Source of the DNA: Bacteroides eggerthii
Lineage (GTDB): Bacteria; Bacteroidota; Bacteroidia; Bacteroidales; Bacteroidaceae
NCBI RefSeq assembly: GCF_025146565.1
Contig: NZ_CP102258.1
Location: 4,142,510 to 4,206,509 of the forward strand
Direction: 5' to 3'
DNA length: 64,000 nt
Below the pieces are notes generated by a model, which saw nothing but the letters and a program-made list of their open reading frames with translations, made no database searches and was not told the origin of the DNA. Of the stretch, positions 55,463 to 63,650 are shown in pieces. Position 1 is the stretch's first letter; every line of letters begins with the position of its first letter. The position numbers were made by a program, and so were the translations under genes.

Positions 55463-56170
55463 ATGGACTTTCTTCAATCACTATTAGACAATAGTTCTAT
55501 TCCTGCTATTACAGCCTTTATCTTAGGGATTTTAACGGCAGTTAGCCCCTGCCCTTTGGCTACCAATATAACAGCAATAGGCTTTATCAGTAAGGATATA
55601 GAAAACCATCACCGTATATTCATAAACGGATTGCTTTATACATTCGGCAGAATAGTAACTTATACAGCACTTGGATTTATTCTTATTCCTATTCTTCGTG
55701 AAGGGGCAAGTATGTTTATGGTTCAAAAGGCAGTCAGTAAATACGGTGAAATGTTAATCGCTCCGATTTTAATTATTATCGGAATATTCATGCTTGATAT
55801 TATAAAACTGAATATACCGAAAATCAATATCGGCGGAGAGAGTTTAAAGAAAAAAACTAAAGGTAGTTGGGGAGCTTTGCTATTAGGAATTTTATTTGCA
55901 CTCGCCTTTTGTCCTACAAGTGGAGTTTTCTATTTCGGTATGCTTATGCCTTTGTCAGCAGCAGAAACAGGCGGGTATCTTTTACCTGTAATTTATGCTA
56001 TTGCTACGGGGCTACCTGTAATCCTCGTTGCTTGGATATTGGCGTATAGTGTTGCCGGATTAGGCAAGTTTTATAACAGAGTACAAATCTTTGAAAAATG
56101 GTTTCGCAAAATTGTTGCTATCCTCTTTATTGCGATAGGAATTTATTATGCGGTCATTCTTTATCTATAA
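55463..56170 (+). CDS. arsG: ArsG-like CcdA/DsbD-type membrane protein
   Basis: 235 residues with six to seven transmembrane helices. Two membrane-embedded Cys segments, AVSPCPLATNITAIGF (about residue 30) and ALAFCPTSGVFYFGML (about 150), match the CcdA/DsbD disulfide-relay plan. Some annotations call it an aromatic arsenical efflux permease; the Cys layout and the adjacent thioredoxin-like proteins instead suggest passing electrons across the inner membrane to ArsF. Both readings remain open. Confidence 0.82.
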   Translation: MDFLQSLLDNSSIPAITAFILGILTAVSPCPLATNITAIGFISKDIENHHRIFINGLLYTFGRIVTYTALGFILIPILREGASMFMVQKAVSKYGEMLIAPILIIIGIFMLDIIKLNIPKINIGGESLKKKTKGSWGALLLGILFALAFCPTSGVFYFGMLMPLSAAETGGYLLPVIYAIATGLPVILVAWILAYSVAGLGKFYNRVQIFEKWFRKIVAILFIAIGIYYAVILYL

Positions 56171-56199
56171 ACAATGTATTAATTAAAATAAAAGACAGT

Positions 56200-56526
56200 A
56201 TGAAAACGATAGAAATTTTTGACCCGGCAATGTGTTGCCCTACGGGTTTGTGTGGAACAAATATTAATCCTGAATTAATGAGGATAGCCGTTGTTATCGA
56301 AACATTGAAAAGACAGGGTGTTGTTGTTACCCGTCATAATTTGCGGGACGAACCGCAAGTTTATGTAAGTAACAAGACTGTAAACCAATATCTTCAAAAG
56401 AATGGTGCAGAAGCACTGCCTATTACTTTGGTGGATGGTGAAATTGCAGTCTCTAAAGATTATCCCACAACCAAACAAATGAGTGAATGGACGGGGATTA
56501 ATTTAGACTTGATTCCCATTAAATAA
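56200..56526 (+). CDS. arsD: ArsD arsenite metallochaperone
   Basis: 108 residues. Delivers As(III) to the ArsA ATPase. The three essential cysteines are in place: C12-C13 and C18 in FDPAMCCPTGLCG. Thioredoxin-like fold with PITLVDGEIAVS near 80. The start is ATG 56200; the longer frame from 56098 overlaps the upstream gene. ArsA starts 27 bp downstream. Confidence 0.96.
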   Translation: MKTIEIFDPAMCCPTGLCGTNINPELMRIAVVIETLKRQGVVVTRHNLRDEPQVYVSNKTVNQYLQKNGAEALPITLVDGEIAVSKDYPTTKQMSEWTGINLDLIPIK

Positions 56527-56553
56527 TCGTTGAACAAATTAATATACAGAATA

Positions 56554-58266
56554 ATGAAAGCATTTAATTTATCCGATATAGAACTAACTAAATACTTATT
56601 TTTCACCGGAAAAGGTGGAGTAGGAAAAACATCTATCGCTTGCGCTACGGCAGTGGGATTAGCTGATAAAGGGGAGAAAATTCTTCTTATCAGTACAGAC
56701 CCGGCTTCTAATCTGCAAGATGTTTTCAATCAGACCTTAAACGGACATGGTACAGCTATTTCAGAAGTACCGGAGCTGACGGTCGTAAACCTTGACCCTG
56801 AACAAGCAGCAGCAGAGTACAGGGAAAGTGTGATTGCACCTTTCAGGGGGCAATTACCTGAAAGCGTTATTCAGAATATGGAAGAACAACTTTCAGGCTC
56901 TTGTACGGTAGAAATCGCTGCCTTTAATGAGTTTTCAGACTTTATCACCGATGCTGATAAAGCAAAGGAATACGACCACATTATTTTCGATACAGCACCT
57001 ACCGGACACACATTGCGAATGTTGCAACTTCCATCGGCATGGAGTACATTTATTAGCGAAAGTACACATGGCGCATCTTGTTTAGGACAATTATCAGGCT
57101 TGGAAGAACGAAAGGGTATCTACAAACAAGCGGTTGAAACATTGTCCGATACAAACGCAACACGGTTAGTGTTAGTTAGTCGTCCTGAAATAGCCCCATT
57201 GAAAGAAGCTGCCCGTTCTTCGCATGAATTACAATTGTTGGGAATTAAAAATCAGCTATTGGTGATAAATGGCATTTTGCAACAATTAGATGAAGCGGAC
57301 AATGTATCACAACAGCTGCATGACAGGCAGCAAAAGGCGTTACAAAGTATGCCTGTTGCAATATCTGAATATCCCATGTATAGCGTTCCTTTACGTTCTT
57401 ACAACTTATCGAATGTTGCTAATATCCGCCGTATGCTGTATAGTGACAGCCTTACGGATAATTCCTGTTATCAGCCCATCACCGATGCTAAAAGTATAGA
57501 CGAATTGGTAAATGACCTCTATACCTCCGGCAAGCGTGTAGTGTTTACAATGGGAAAAGGTGGTGTAGGGAAAACAACTTTAGCTACTGAAATAGCCCTA
57601 AGATTAACAAAGCTCGGCGCAAAAGTTCATCTTACCACCACTGACCCGGCAAATCACCTGAACTATGATTTTGCCATCAAATCAGGTATTACAGTAAGCC
57701 ATATAGACGAAGCGGAAGTATTAGAAAAATACAAGAACGAAGTTCGTAGCAAAGCAGCCGAAACTATGACTGCCGAAGATATGGAATATATAGAGGAAGA
57801 TTTACGTTCACCATGTACGCAAGAAATCGCCGTATTCAAGGCTTTTGCCGAAATTGTGGATAAAGCGGAAAATGAAATTGTAGTGATTGATACTGCACCA
57901 ACCGGACACACTTTGTTGCTTTTGGATGCAACCCAAAGCTATCACAAAGAAGTGGAACGTACACAAGGAGAAGTAACCGGGGCAGTAGCCAATTTATTAC
58001 CTCGTTTGCGCAATCCAAAGGAAACGGAAGTGGTAATTGTCACTTTACCCGAAGCCACACCTGTATTTGAAGCGGAACGCCTACAAAAGGATTTGCAGCG
58101 TGCCGGGATTAACAACAAATGGTGGGTGGTAAATGCCTGTTTGTCATTGACAAATACGAAAAATTCATTTTTGCAAGCAAAAGCGCAAAGTGAATTGACT
58201 TGGATTAATAAAGTAGAAGAATTGTCAAAGGGCAATACTGCCCTGATTGAATGGAAAAATTTATAA
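56554..58266 (+). CDS. arsA: ArsA arsenite-stimulated ATPase (two-domain)
   Basis: Drives As(III) efflux with the membrane pump. 570 residues in two related ATPase halves with P-loops GKGGVGKTS (about 19-27) and GKGGVGKTT (about 334-342), each followed by a DTAPTGHT switch motif (about 147 and 447). Cys residues near 117, 176 and 421 fall where the three metal-binding cysteines of E. coli ArsA (113, 172, 422) are. The start ATG 56554 is preferred over TTG 56530. The pump here is ACR3, not ArsB; ArsA-ACR3 pairing is known in anaerobes. Confidence 0.97.
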   Translation: MKAFNLSDIELTKYLFFTGKGGVGKTSIACATAVGLADKGEKILLISTDPASNLQDVFNQTLNGHGTAISEVPELTVVNLDPEQAAAEYRESVIAPFRGQLPESVIQNMEEQLSGSCTVEIAAFNEFSDFITDADKAKEYDHIIFDTAPTGHTLRMLQLPSAWSTFISESTHGASCLGQLSGLEERKGIYKQAVETLSDTNATRLVLVSRPEIAPLKEAARSSHELQLLGIKNQLLVINGILQQLDEADNVSQQLHDRQQKALQSMPVAISEYPMYSVPLRSYNLSNVANIRRMLYSDSLTDNSCYQPITDAKSIDELVNDLYTSGKRVVFTMGKGGVGKTTLATEIALRLTKLGAKVHLTTTDPANHLNYDFAIKSGITVSHIDEAEVLEKYKNEVRSKAAETMTAEDMEYIEEDLRSPCTQEIAVFKAFAEIVDKAENEIVVIDTAPTGHTLLLLDATQSYHKEVERTQGEVTGAVANLLPRLRNPKETEVVIVTLPEATPVFEAERLQKDLQRAGINNKWWVVNACLSLTNTKNSFLQAKAQSELTWINKVEELSKGNTALIEWKNL

Positions 58267-58270
58267 GAAT

Positions 58271-58699
58271 ATGAAGATTTTAATCCTTTGCACTGGTAAC
58301 AGTTGCCGTAGCCAAATGGCACACGGTTTCTTACAGTCATTCGATAAAAACATGGATGTCTTTTCAGCAGGAACAAAACCTGCTGAAAAGGTTAATCCGA
58401 TGGCGGTAAAAGTTATGTCTGAAACAGGAATAGACCTTACCAACCATACCCCTAAAAACGTAAGCCTGTATTTAGGGCACGAATGGGACTATGTGATAAC
58501 GGTATGTGGTGGCGCAAATGAAAGCTGCCCTATGTTTACAGGCAAGGTAAAAAACAGATTACACATTGGATTTGATGACCCATCAGAAGCGACCGGGACA
58601 CCGGAGTTTATAAATAGTGAATTTCTTCGGGTACGGGATGAAATAAGAATGCGTTTCTATGATTTTTACCTGCAAGAATTAAAACCGCAATTAAAATAA
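58271..58699 (+). CDS. arsC: Arsenate reductase, thioredoxin-coupled (LMW-phosphatase fold)
   Basis: Reduces arsenate to arsenite for export. 142 residues. The P-loop C7-T-G-N-S-C12-R13-S is the LMW-phosphatase CX5R motif, and the relay pair C79-x6-C86 (CGGANESC) matches the thioredoxin-linked S. aureus type. Asp in GFDDPSEATG near 104 is the general acid. The start is ATG 58271, 4 bp after the arsA stop. Confidence 0.95.
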   Translation: MKILILCTGNSCRSQMAHGFLQSFDKNMDVFSAGTKPAEKVNPMAVKVMSETGIDLTNHTPKNVSLYLGHEWDYVITVCGGANESCPMFTGKVKNRLHIGFDDPSEATGTPEFINSEFLRVRDEIRMRFYDFYLQELKPQLK

Positions 58700-58711
58700 A
58701 AGGCAGTCATT

Positions 58712-59761
58712 ATGGAAAAGAAACAAGGAATTGGATTTTTTGAAAGATACCTGACTATTTGGGTAGCCTTGTGTATCGTTATCGGGATAGCCATCGGACA
58801 ATATCTTCCGGCAATACCGCAAACATTAAGCAAATTTGAATATGCCAACGTATCTATACCTGTGGCTATTCTGATTTGGTTAATGATATATCCCATGATG
58901 TTGAAAGTAGATTTTCAGAGTGTCAAGAATGTTGGCAAACGTCCGAAAGGGATTGTCATTACTTGTGTGACGAATTGGGTGATAAAGCCTTTCACCATGT
59001 TTGGAATAGCTTATCTATTCTTCTACGTTATTTTCAAGTCATTAATCCCTGCCGGATTAGCCGAAGAATATTTAGCCGGGGCAGTTCTGTTAGGTGCTGC
59101 ACCCTGTACGGCGATGGTGTTTGTATGGAGTCATTTAACCAAAGGGGATGCAGCTTACACATTGGTGCAAGTGGCAGTCAATGATTTAATCATATTGGTT
59201 GCTTTCGCTCCTATCGTTGCGTTTTTATTGGGTGTCGGTGGCGTTTCTATCCCGTGGGACACATTGATACTCTCGGTTGTATTATTTGTTGTCATTCCTC
59301 TTTCTGCCGGAATAGTAACCCGTATAATGGTTATCCGGCGCAAAGGAATAGACTATTTCAATACCGTCTTTGTCCGCAAGTTCGATAACTATACAGTTGG
59401 CGGATTGCTATTAACGCTTATCATCCTGTTTTCGTTTCAGGGGGAAACGATACTGAACAATCCGCTGCATATCGTCCTGATTGCCGTTCCGCTTGTGCTG
59501 CAAACAGTTCTGATATTCTTTGTTGCCTACGGTTGGGCGAAGTGGTGGAAATTGCCCCACAATGTTGCTGCACCTGCCGGAATGATTGGAGCAAGCAATT
59601 TCTTTGAGTTGGCGGTGGCAGTGGCTATTTCTCTTTTCGGCTTACAGTCCGGTGCTGCACTGGCTACCGTAGTGGGCGTATTAGTGGAAGTCCCGGTAAT
59701 GCTTATGTTGGTAAGAATAGCTAATAATACAAAAAGTTGGTTTCCTGAAAAGTTATCGTGA
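58712..59761 (+). CDS. arsB: ACR3-family arsenite efflux transporter
   Basis: Inner-membrane arsenite exporter of 349 residues with ten transmembrane helices (BASS superfamily). The conserved GAAPCTAMVFVWSHLTKGD (Cys near 131) and GASNFFELAVAVAISLFGL (Glu near 295) carry the residues essential in ACR3 proteins. It is last in the ars operon, which ends with a possible hairpin near 59858-59895. Databases often use the symbol arsB for this protein although it is ACR3-type. Confidence 0.95.
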   Translation: MEKKQGIGFFERYLTIWVALCIVIGIAIGQYLPAIPQTLSKFEYANVSIPVAILIWLMIYPMMLKVDFQSVKNVGKRPKGIVITCVTNWVIKPFTMFGIAYLFFYVIFKSLIPAGLAEEYLAGAVLLGAAPCTAMVFVWSHLTKGDAAYTLVQVAVNDLIILVAFAPIVAFLLGVGGVSIPWDTLILSVVLFVVIPLSAGIVTRIMVIRRKGIDYFNTVFVRKFDNYTVGGLLLTLIILFSFQGETILNNPLHIVLIAVPLVLQTVLIFFVAYGWAKWWKLPHNVAAPAGMIGASNFFELAVAVAISLFGLQSGAALATVVGVLVEVPVMLMLVRIANNTKSWFPEKLS

Positions 59762-59857
59762 AATTCTATTCAATTAATAGATTACTGTGGCTGAAACCAT
59801 TAGGTAATATTCTGTTTAAAAGGGAACTAACTTAATACAATTTTTAATTAACCATCT

Positions 59858-59895
59858 AAGAGAGCGTCTAACAAGCAAAAGTTAAACACTCTCTT
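59858..59895 (+). terminator. Possible terminator of the ars operon
   Basis: AAGAGAG (59858-59864) pairs with CTCTCTT (59889-59895), inner GT.TAAC-type pairing is partial, and a T-rich tract follows at 59901-59909. Confidence 0.4.
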
Positions 59896-59907
59896 GCCAC
59901 TTTGTTT

Positions 59908-60060
59908 TTATAAATTCATTCCTTTTACTTTTTTGGTGGATTGCCGAATTGATGGTTTTAGGTTTTGATAAAGTTTATTGAATTGTTCCTTAAACCAGTC
60001 AAAAACATTTTTCCCGTTGATACATTGACCTCTTGTTTCTTCTTCACCATACTTATCTTT
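59908..60060 (-). pseudogene. 3' fragment of an unrecognised gene at the right end of the island
   Basis: A leftward frame of 50 codons without an ATG, ending at 59908. It reads as a basic, helical C-terminus (ETRGQCINGKNVFDWFKE, then KLYQNLKPSIRQSTKKVKG). It resembles the tail of a mobilisation or plasmid protein, but I cannot name it. It may be what remains of the island's mobility module. Confidence 0.4.
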
Positions 60061-60064
60061 TTAT

Positions 60065-60135
60065 TTTGTTACCGATGGCAAATATAGATGTTTTTTTGTT
60101 ACCCAATAGCATTTAAGTAACAAACTGGTAACAAA
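60065..60135. repeat. Cluster of four GTAACAAA/TTTGTTAC octamers at the right end of the island
   Basis: TTTGTTAC occurs at 60065-60072 and 60095-60102, GTAACAAA at 60117-60124 and 60128-60135. The same octamer occurs three times at the left end (54072-54141). The arrangement resembles arm-type binding sites of a tyrosine recombinase. Confidence 0.55.
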
Positions 60136-60228
60136 ATAAAGGAATTTATAGGCAAACACAGGAAAGCAAGCAAAACAAAGGGAACACGATAAACAAAAGA
60201 CAAATCACTATATTTCAGTTATTTATAT

Positions 60229-61185
60229 TTAATTTTTCAACTCTTTCTTTCTCTTTTTCCACAACTGCCAGCTATTAATAATGTTTTGCCACAGTACATA
60301 CGATCCCGGCCCCACAGAAGACAGCGGATTCAAATACGTATAAGACATCCAAATGGCAAGAACTGTGTTTTTCTGCCCCAACGCCTGCCCGCCACTGATA
60401 CGATCATTGTAGTGTCCGCCAATTTTTTTTCCCAGATAGAATTGAACACAGCAGGTTATCAAACCGGCCAAAGCAATCAAGACTTCCACAAAAACCGGAG
60501 CGTCGCTATTCGCCAAAGAACGCACAGTCTGCCCAGACACAATGGCAAGCGCCACTGCCCACAAATAGAAAGCGGCATCGTGGAATTCAAGCAAATACCG
60601 ATGCACCTTTTTGACAAACACCCGCAGAAACCATGCAATAAAAAAAGGCAGAAGCAACAATGGGAACACCTTACTCAATATTTTCAGGAAAGCTGCAAAA
60701 AAAGTTATATTGGCATGCGGTTCAACCCAAGGAAACACCAACGGAACAGCCACCGCTGCCAAAAGATTAGACAACAATGTATAGGTAGTAAGGCTTGATG
60801 CACTCCCACCCAACTTACCGGTAATAACCGCAGCGGCAGTGGCCGTAGGGCAGATAAGGCATACCATAGCCCCCTCAAAAACTTCCCGATACATCTCCTC
60901 CATAGGGCAGCATACCAACAAGGCGGCAACAGCCAGGCACGAAACTGTCTGAAACAGCAACAACCACCCATGCCATGCCTTCGGTTTCAGCTCATGCACC
61001 TCCACCTTGCAAAAGGTAAGTAATAATTGTGCAAAAATCAACGTTGGAGTGAGCAGGGCTATCAGCCCGTTCAAACAGGGTTTAACCGGTGCCAACAAAG
61101 GAACTCTTGCAAAGAAGAAGTATCCTGCAGTGCCTGCAAGCATTGCTAAAGGCAATGTCCAATTCTTTATGAAACGAAGAAGCAT
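60229..61185 (-). CDS. BASS-family (bile acid:sodium symporter-like) transporter
   Basis: 318 residues with nine to ten transmembrane helices in the BASS fold (CLICPTATAAAVITGKLGG near residue 112; FYLGKKIGGHYNDRISGGQALGQKNTVLAIWMSY near 250, holding the GQ/N sodium-site region). Such carriers move bile acids, pantoate, keto acids or other organic anions with Na+; the substrate here is unknown. The last 15 or so codons overlap the right repeat of the island and are duplicated, with a different ending, at 53958-54006. The island thus seems to have inserted in the gene's 3' end and supplied a replacement tail. Confidence 0.9.
   Translation of the reverse strand: MLLRFIKNWTLPLAMLAGTAGYFFFARVPLLAPVKPCLNGLIALLTPTLIFAQLLLTFCKVEVHELKPKAWHGWLLLFQTVSCLAVAALLVCCPMEEMYREVFEGAMVCLICPTATAAAVITGKLGGSASSLTTYTLLSNLLAAVAVPLVFPWVEPHANITFFAAFLKILSKVFPLLLLPFFIAWFLRVFVKKVHRYLLEFHDAAFYLWAVALAIVSGQTVRSLANSDAPVFVEVLIALAGLITCCVQFYLGKKIGGHYNDRISGGQALGQKNTVLAIWMSYTYLNPLSSVGPGSYVLWQNIINSWQLWKKRKKELKN
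60245..60293. repeat. Right 49-bp imperfect direct repeat bounding the ars island (attR-like)
   Basis: It lies inside the 3' end of the BASS gene and matches 53958-54006 at about 38 of 49 positions in the same orientation. The identical TTTTGCCACA at 60284-60293 is the likely crossover side. Confidence 0.65.
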
Positions 61186-61213
61186 ACCTATGTCTACCTA
61201 TTAATTTTGCGTA

Positions 61214-61221
61214 CAAAGTTA
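61214..61221 (-). promoter_or_regulatory. -7 box of the BASS gene (TAACTTTG)
   Basis: Exact TAnnTTTG match leftward, 29 bp before the ATG at 61185. Confidence 0.55.
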
Positions 61222-61300
61222 CGGATATTATTAACAAGTATGTCCGTCGCGGAAAATAAATAAGGAGAAAGATTTGAATAAGCGGGAGATACAGCAATTT

Positions 61301-61330
61301 TAGTTCGTTAGGCATTTGTCTAACGAACTA
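61301..61330. repeat. Perfect 11-bp inverted repeat upstream of the BASS gene
   Basis: TAGTTCGTTAG (61301-61311) pairs with CTAACGAACTA (61320-61330) around 8 nt. Neither side has a T-run, so a protein-binding site is more likely than a terminator. It lies about 80 bp upstream of the BASS -7 box. The rest of 61186-61522 shows no gene. Confidence 0.6.
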
Positions 61331-61498
61331 TTCGCCACTAACCGCAAACTAAAAGCAAACATAGAAAATCTATAAATTTTGCAAACACTAAGACTAAATC
61401 TCCCTAAAAAGAAGCTGTTACAGATAAAACTTGAAAGCAAAGTGTGAGTTTTCTATAAAATTACATTACTTTTGCAGAGCGATAATAGACCTTTGCGC

Positions 61499-61506
61499 TA
61501 TCTTTG
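61499..61506 (+). promoter_or_regulatory. -7 box of the amidase gene (TATCTTTG)
   Basis: Exact TAnnTTTG match 16 bp before the ATG at 61523. It excludes the longer frame opening at 61472. Confidence 0.6.
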
Positions 61507-61522
61507 CGACGATATTTTTAAT

Positions 61523-62743
61523 ATGAAACTATACAGACGATACATATTATATATAAATATTTGCTTGGGACTGCTCATTTCACCCTTTTGCAGCAGCAGT
61601 GCCGAAGCAAAAGATTTTGTTGTCGTTATTGATGCCGGACATGGCGGGCACGACCCTGGCGCTGTCGGCAAAATCTCCAAAGAAAAGAATATCAACTTAA
61701 ACGTTGCACTCAAACTCGGCAAACAAATTCAAAAGAACTGTCCAGACGTAAAAGTCGTATATACCCGTACGCGAGATGTTTTTATCCCCTTGGACCGTCG
61801 TGCAGAGATAGCCAACAACGCCAAAGCAGACTTGTTCATTTCGATTCACACAAATGCATTGGCTAAGAACCGCACTGCTAAAGGCGCTTCTACATGGACA
61901 TTAGGTCTTGCCAAATCGGATGCCAACCTCGAAGTCGCCAAACGGGAAAACTCGGTGATTCTCTACGAAAGCGATTATAAGACACGCTATGCGGGGTTCA
62001 ATCCTAATTCTGCCGAATCGTATATTATTTTCGAATTCATGCAGGATAAGTATATGTCGCAAAGCGTACACCTGGCCTCACTCGTACAAAAGCATTTCCG
62101 TAATACTTGCCGCCGGGTGGACCGAGGCGTGCACCAAGCTGGTTTTTTAGTACTGAAAGCCAGCGCCATGCCCAGCATTCTGGTTGAACTGGGTTTCATC
62201 TCCACCCCTGAAGAAGAACGTTACCTGAATACAGATGCAGGAACCACAACTCTTGCCAACGGCATTTTTCGCGCTTTCCTTACCTATAAGCGAGAGCAGG
62301 AAATCCGTCTGAACGGAAGTAGCCAGACCATTCTACCGGAAGACCTGCCGGAGGAGAAAGATACGACTCCTGCCGGCACAACGCCGAATGCAACAGAAAA
62401 GACAGTCAGACAAGACAGCAACTCCACACCCCGGCGCACAGAAAAAAACGCTGTTGCGCAAACAGAAGACAACGCCCCGGTGTTCAAGATACAAATACTC
62501 ACATCTTCCCGCCCATTGGCAAAAAATGACAAGCGATTGAAAGGATTGAAGAACGTGGATTATTATAAAGAAGGCGGCCTGTACAAATATACGTATGGTG
62601 CATCCTCCGATTACAATAAGGTATTACGCACCAAACGCTCAATTACGGCACAATTCAAGGACGCTTTCATCATAGCTTTCAAAAACGGCAAAAAGGTGAA
62701 TGTGAACGCTGCCATCAACGAATTTAAAAATAAAAAGAAATAA
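61523..62743 (+). CDS. N-acetylmuramoyl-L-alanine amidase (amidase_3), secreted
   Basis: Cleaves the MurNAc-L-Ala bond of peptidoglycan, typically at division. 406 residues from ATG 61523. Leader (about 1-29), then a zinc amidase domain (about 31-260): VVIDAGHGGHDPGAVG (His and the following Glu/Lys region), DLFISIHTNA near 110 (second His) and ILVELGFISTPEEE near 225 (catalytic Glu). A Pro/Thr/Ser-rich linker leads to a C-terminal SPOR-like domain (about 320-395; FKIQILTSSRPLAKND, VDYYKEGGLYKYTYG) expected to bind denuded glycan at septa. It starts a two-gene unit with the MCE protein, 13 bp downstream. Confidence 0.93.
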   Translation: MKLYRRYILYINICLGLLISPFCSSSAEAKDFVVVIDAGHGGHDPGAVGKISKEKNINLNVALKLGKQIQKNCPDVKVVYTRTRDVFIPLDRRAEIANNAKADLFISIHTNALAKNRTAKGASTWTLGLAKSDANLEVAKRENSVILYESDYKTRYAGFNPNSAESYIIFEFMQDKYMSQSVHLASLVQKHFRNTCRRVDRGVHQAGFLVLKASAMPSILVELGFISTPEEERYLNTDAGTTTLANGIFRAFLTYKREQEIRLNGSSQTILPEDLPEEKDTTPAGTTPNATEKTVRQDSNSTPRRTEKNAVAQTEDNAPVFKIQILTSSRPLAKNDKRLKGLKNVDYYKEGGLYKYTYGASSDYNKVLRTKRSITAQFKDAFIIAFKNGKKVNVNAAINEFKNKKK

Positions 62744-62756
62744 ATAGAATAACATC

Positions 62757-63650
62757 ATGAAGTATATTACCAAAGAAGTCAGAATAGGAATTGCAGGAAT
62801 AGCTGCTCTCTGTATATTAGTATATGGTATCAATTACCTGAAAGGTATCAATATGTTTAAGCCTTCCAGTTATTTCTATGTCAAATTTCAGAATGTCAAC
62901 GGACTTACCAAGTCTAGTCCTGTCTTTGCCGACGGTTTTCGTGTAGGCATCGTACGCGACCTGTACTATGATTACAGCCAGCCCGGAAAGGTAATTGCCG
63001 AAATAGATGTCAACACCGACTTGCGTATTCCCAAAGGCAGTACGGCGGAACTGGCAGCAGAAATGCTGGGCGGCGTCAAAATGAACCTGCTCCTTGCCAA
63101 CAATCCCCGCGAGAAATACCAGATAGGAGATACAATTCCCGGTACGCTCAACAACGGAATGATGGAAAAAGTTGCCGCCATGATGCCGCAACTGGAAAAG
63201 ATGCTGCCTAAGCTGGACTCTATACTCGGATCTTTAAATACGGTATTGGCAGATCCGGCCATCCCCACCACTCTGCATAATGTACAGACTCTGACAGCCA
63301 ACTTAGCAGTGACCAGTGGACAGCTGCAAACATTAATGAACAAGGACATTCCCCAACTTACAGGCAAGCTGAATACTATTGGGGATAACTTCGTACTTAT
63401 TTCAAATAACTTGAAAGAAATAGATTATGCAACAGCCATGCAAAGCATAGACTCCACATTGGCTAATGTAAAAATGATTACAGATAAATTAAACCGAAAG
63501 GATAATACTGTCGGATTATTGCTGAACGATCCGTCACTCTACAATAACCTGAATGCCACAACAGCAAATGCAGCGAGCCTATTAGAAGATTTAAAATCAC
63601 ACCCCAAACGCTACGTTCATTTCTCTTTATTCGGTAAGAAAGATAAGTAG
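62757..63650 (+). CDS. MCE/MlaD-family lipid-transport protein
   Basis: 297 residues. An N-terminal membrane anchor (about 9-28, GIAGIAALCILVYGINYL) is followed by the MCE domain (about 37-115; YFYVKFQNVNGLTKSSPVFADGFRVGIV; GGVKMNLLLAN), then a helical coiled region. MlaD proteins form hexameric rings that move phospholipids between inner and outer membranes with an MlaEF ABC transporter; no mlaE or mlaF is adjacent. Probably co-transcribed with the amidase. Confidence 0.92.
   Translation: MKYITKEVRIGIAGIAALCILVYGINYLKGINMFKPSSYFYVKFQNVNGLTKSSPVFADGFRVGIVRDLYYDYSQPGKVIAEIDVNTDLRIPKGSTAELAAEMLGGVKMNLLLANNPREKYQIGDTIPGTLNNGMMEKVAAMMPQLEKMLPKLDSILGSLNTVLADPAIPTTLHNVQTLTANLAVTSGQLQTLMNKDIPQLTGKLNTIGDNFVLISNNLKEIDYATAMQSIDSTLANVKMITDKLNRKDNTVGLLLNDPSLYNNLNATTANAASLLEDLKSHPKRYVHFSLFGKKDK

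Noticed and set aside
56098..56200. A longer arsD frame beginning inside arsG
   Set aside because: The ATG at 56200 gives the exact C12-C13-C18 spacing of ArsD; the extension overlaps arsG coding sequence.
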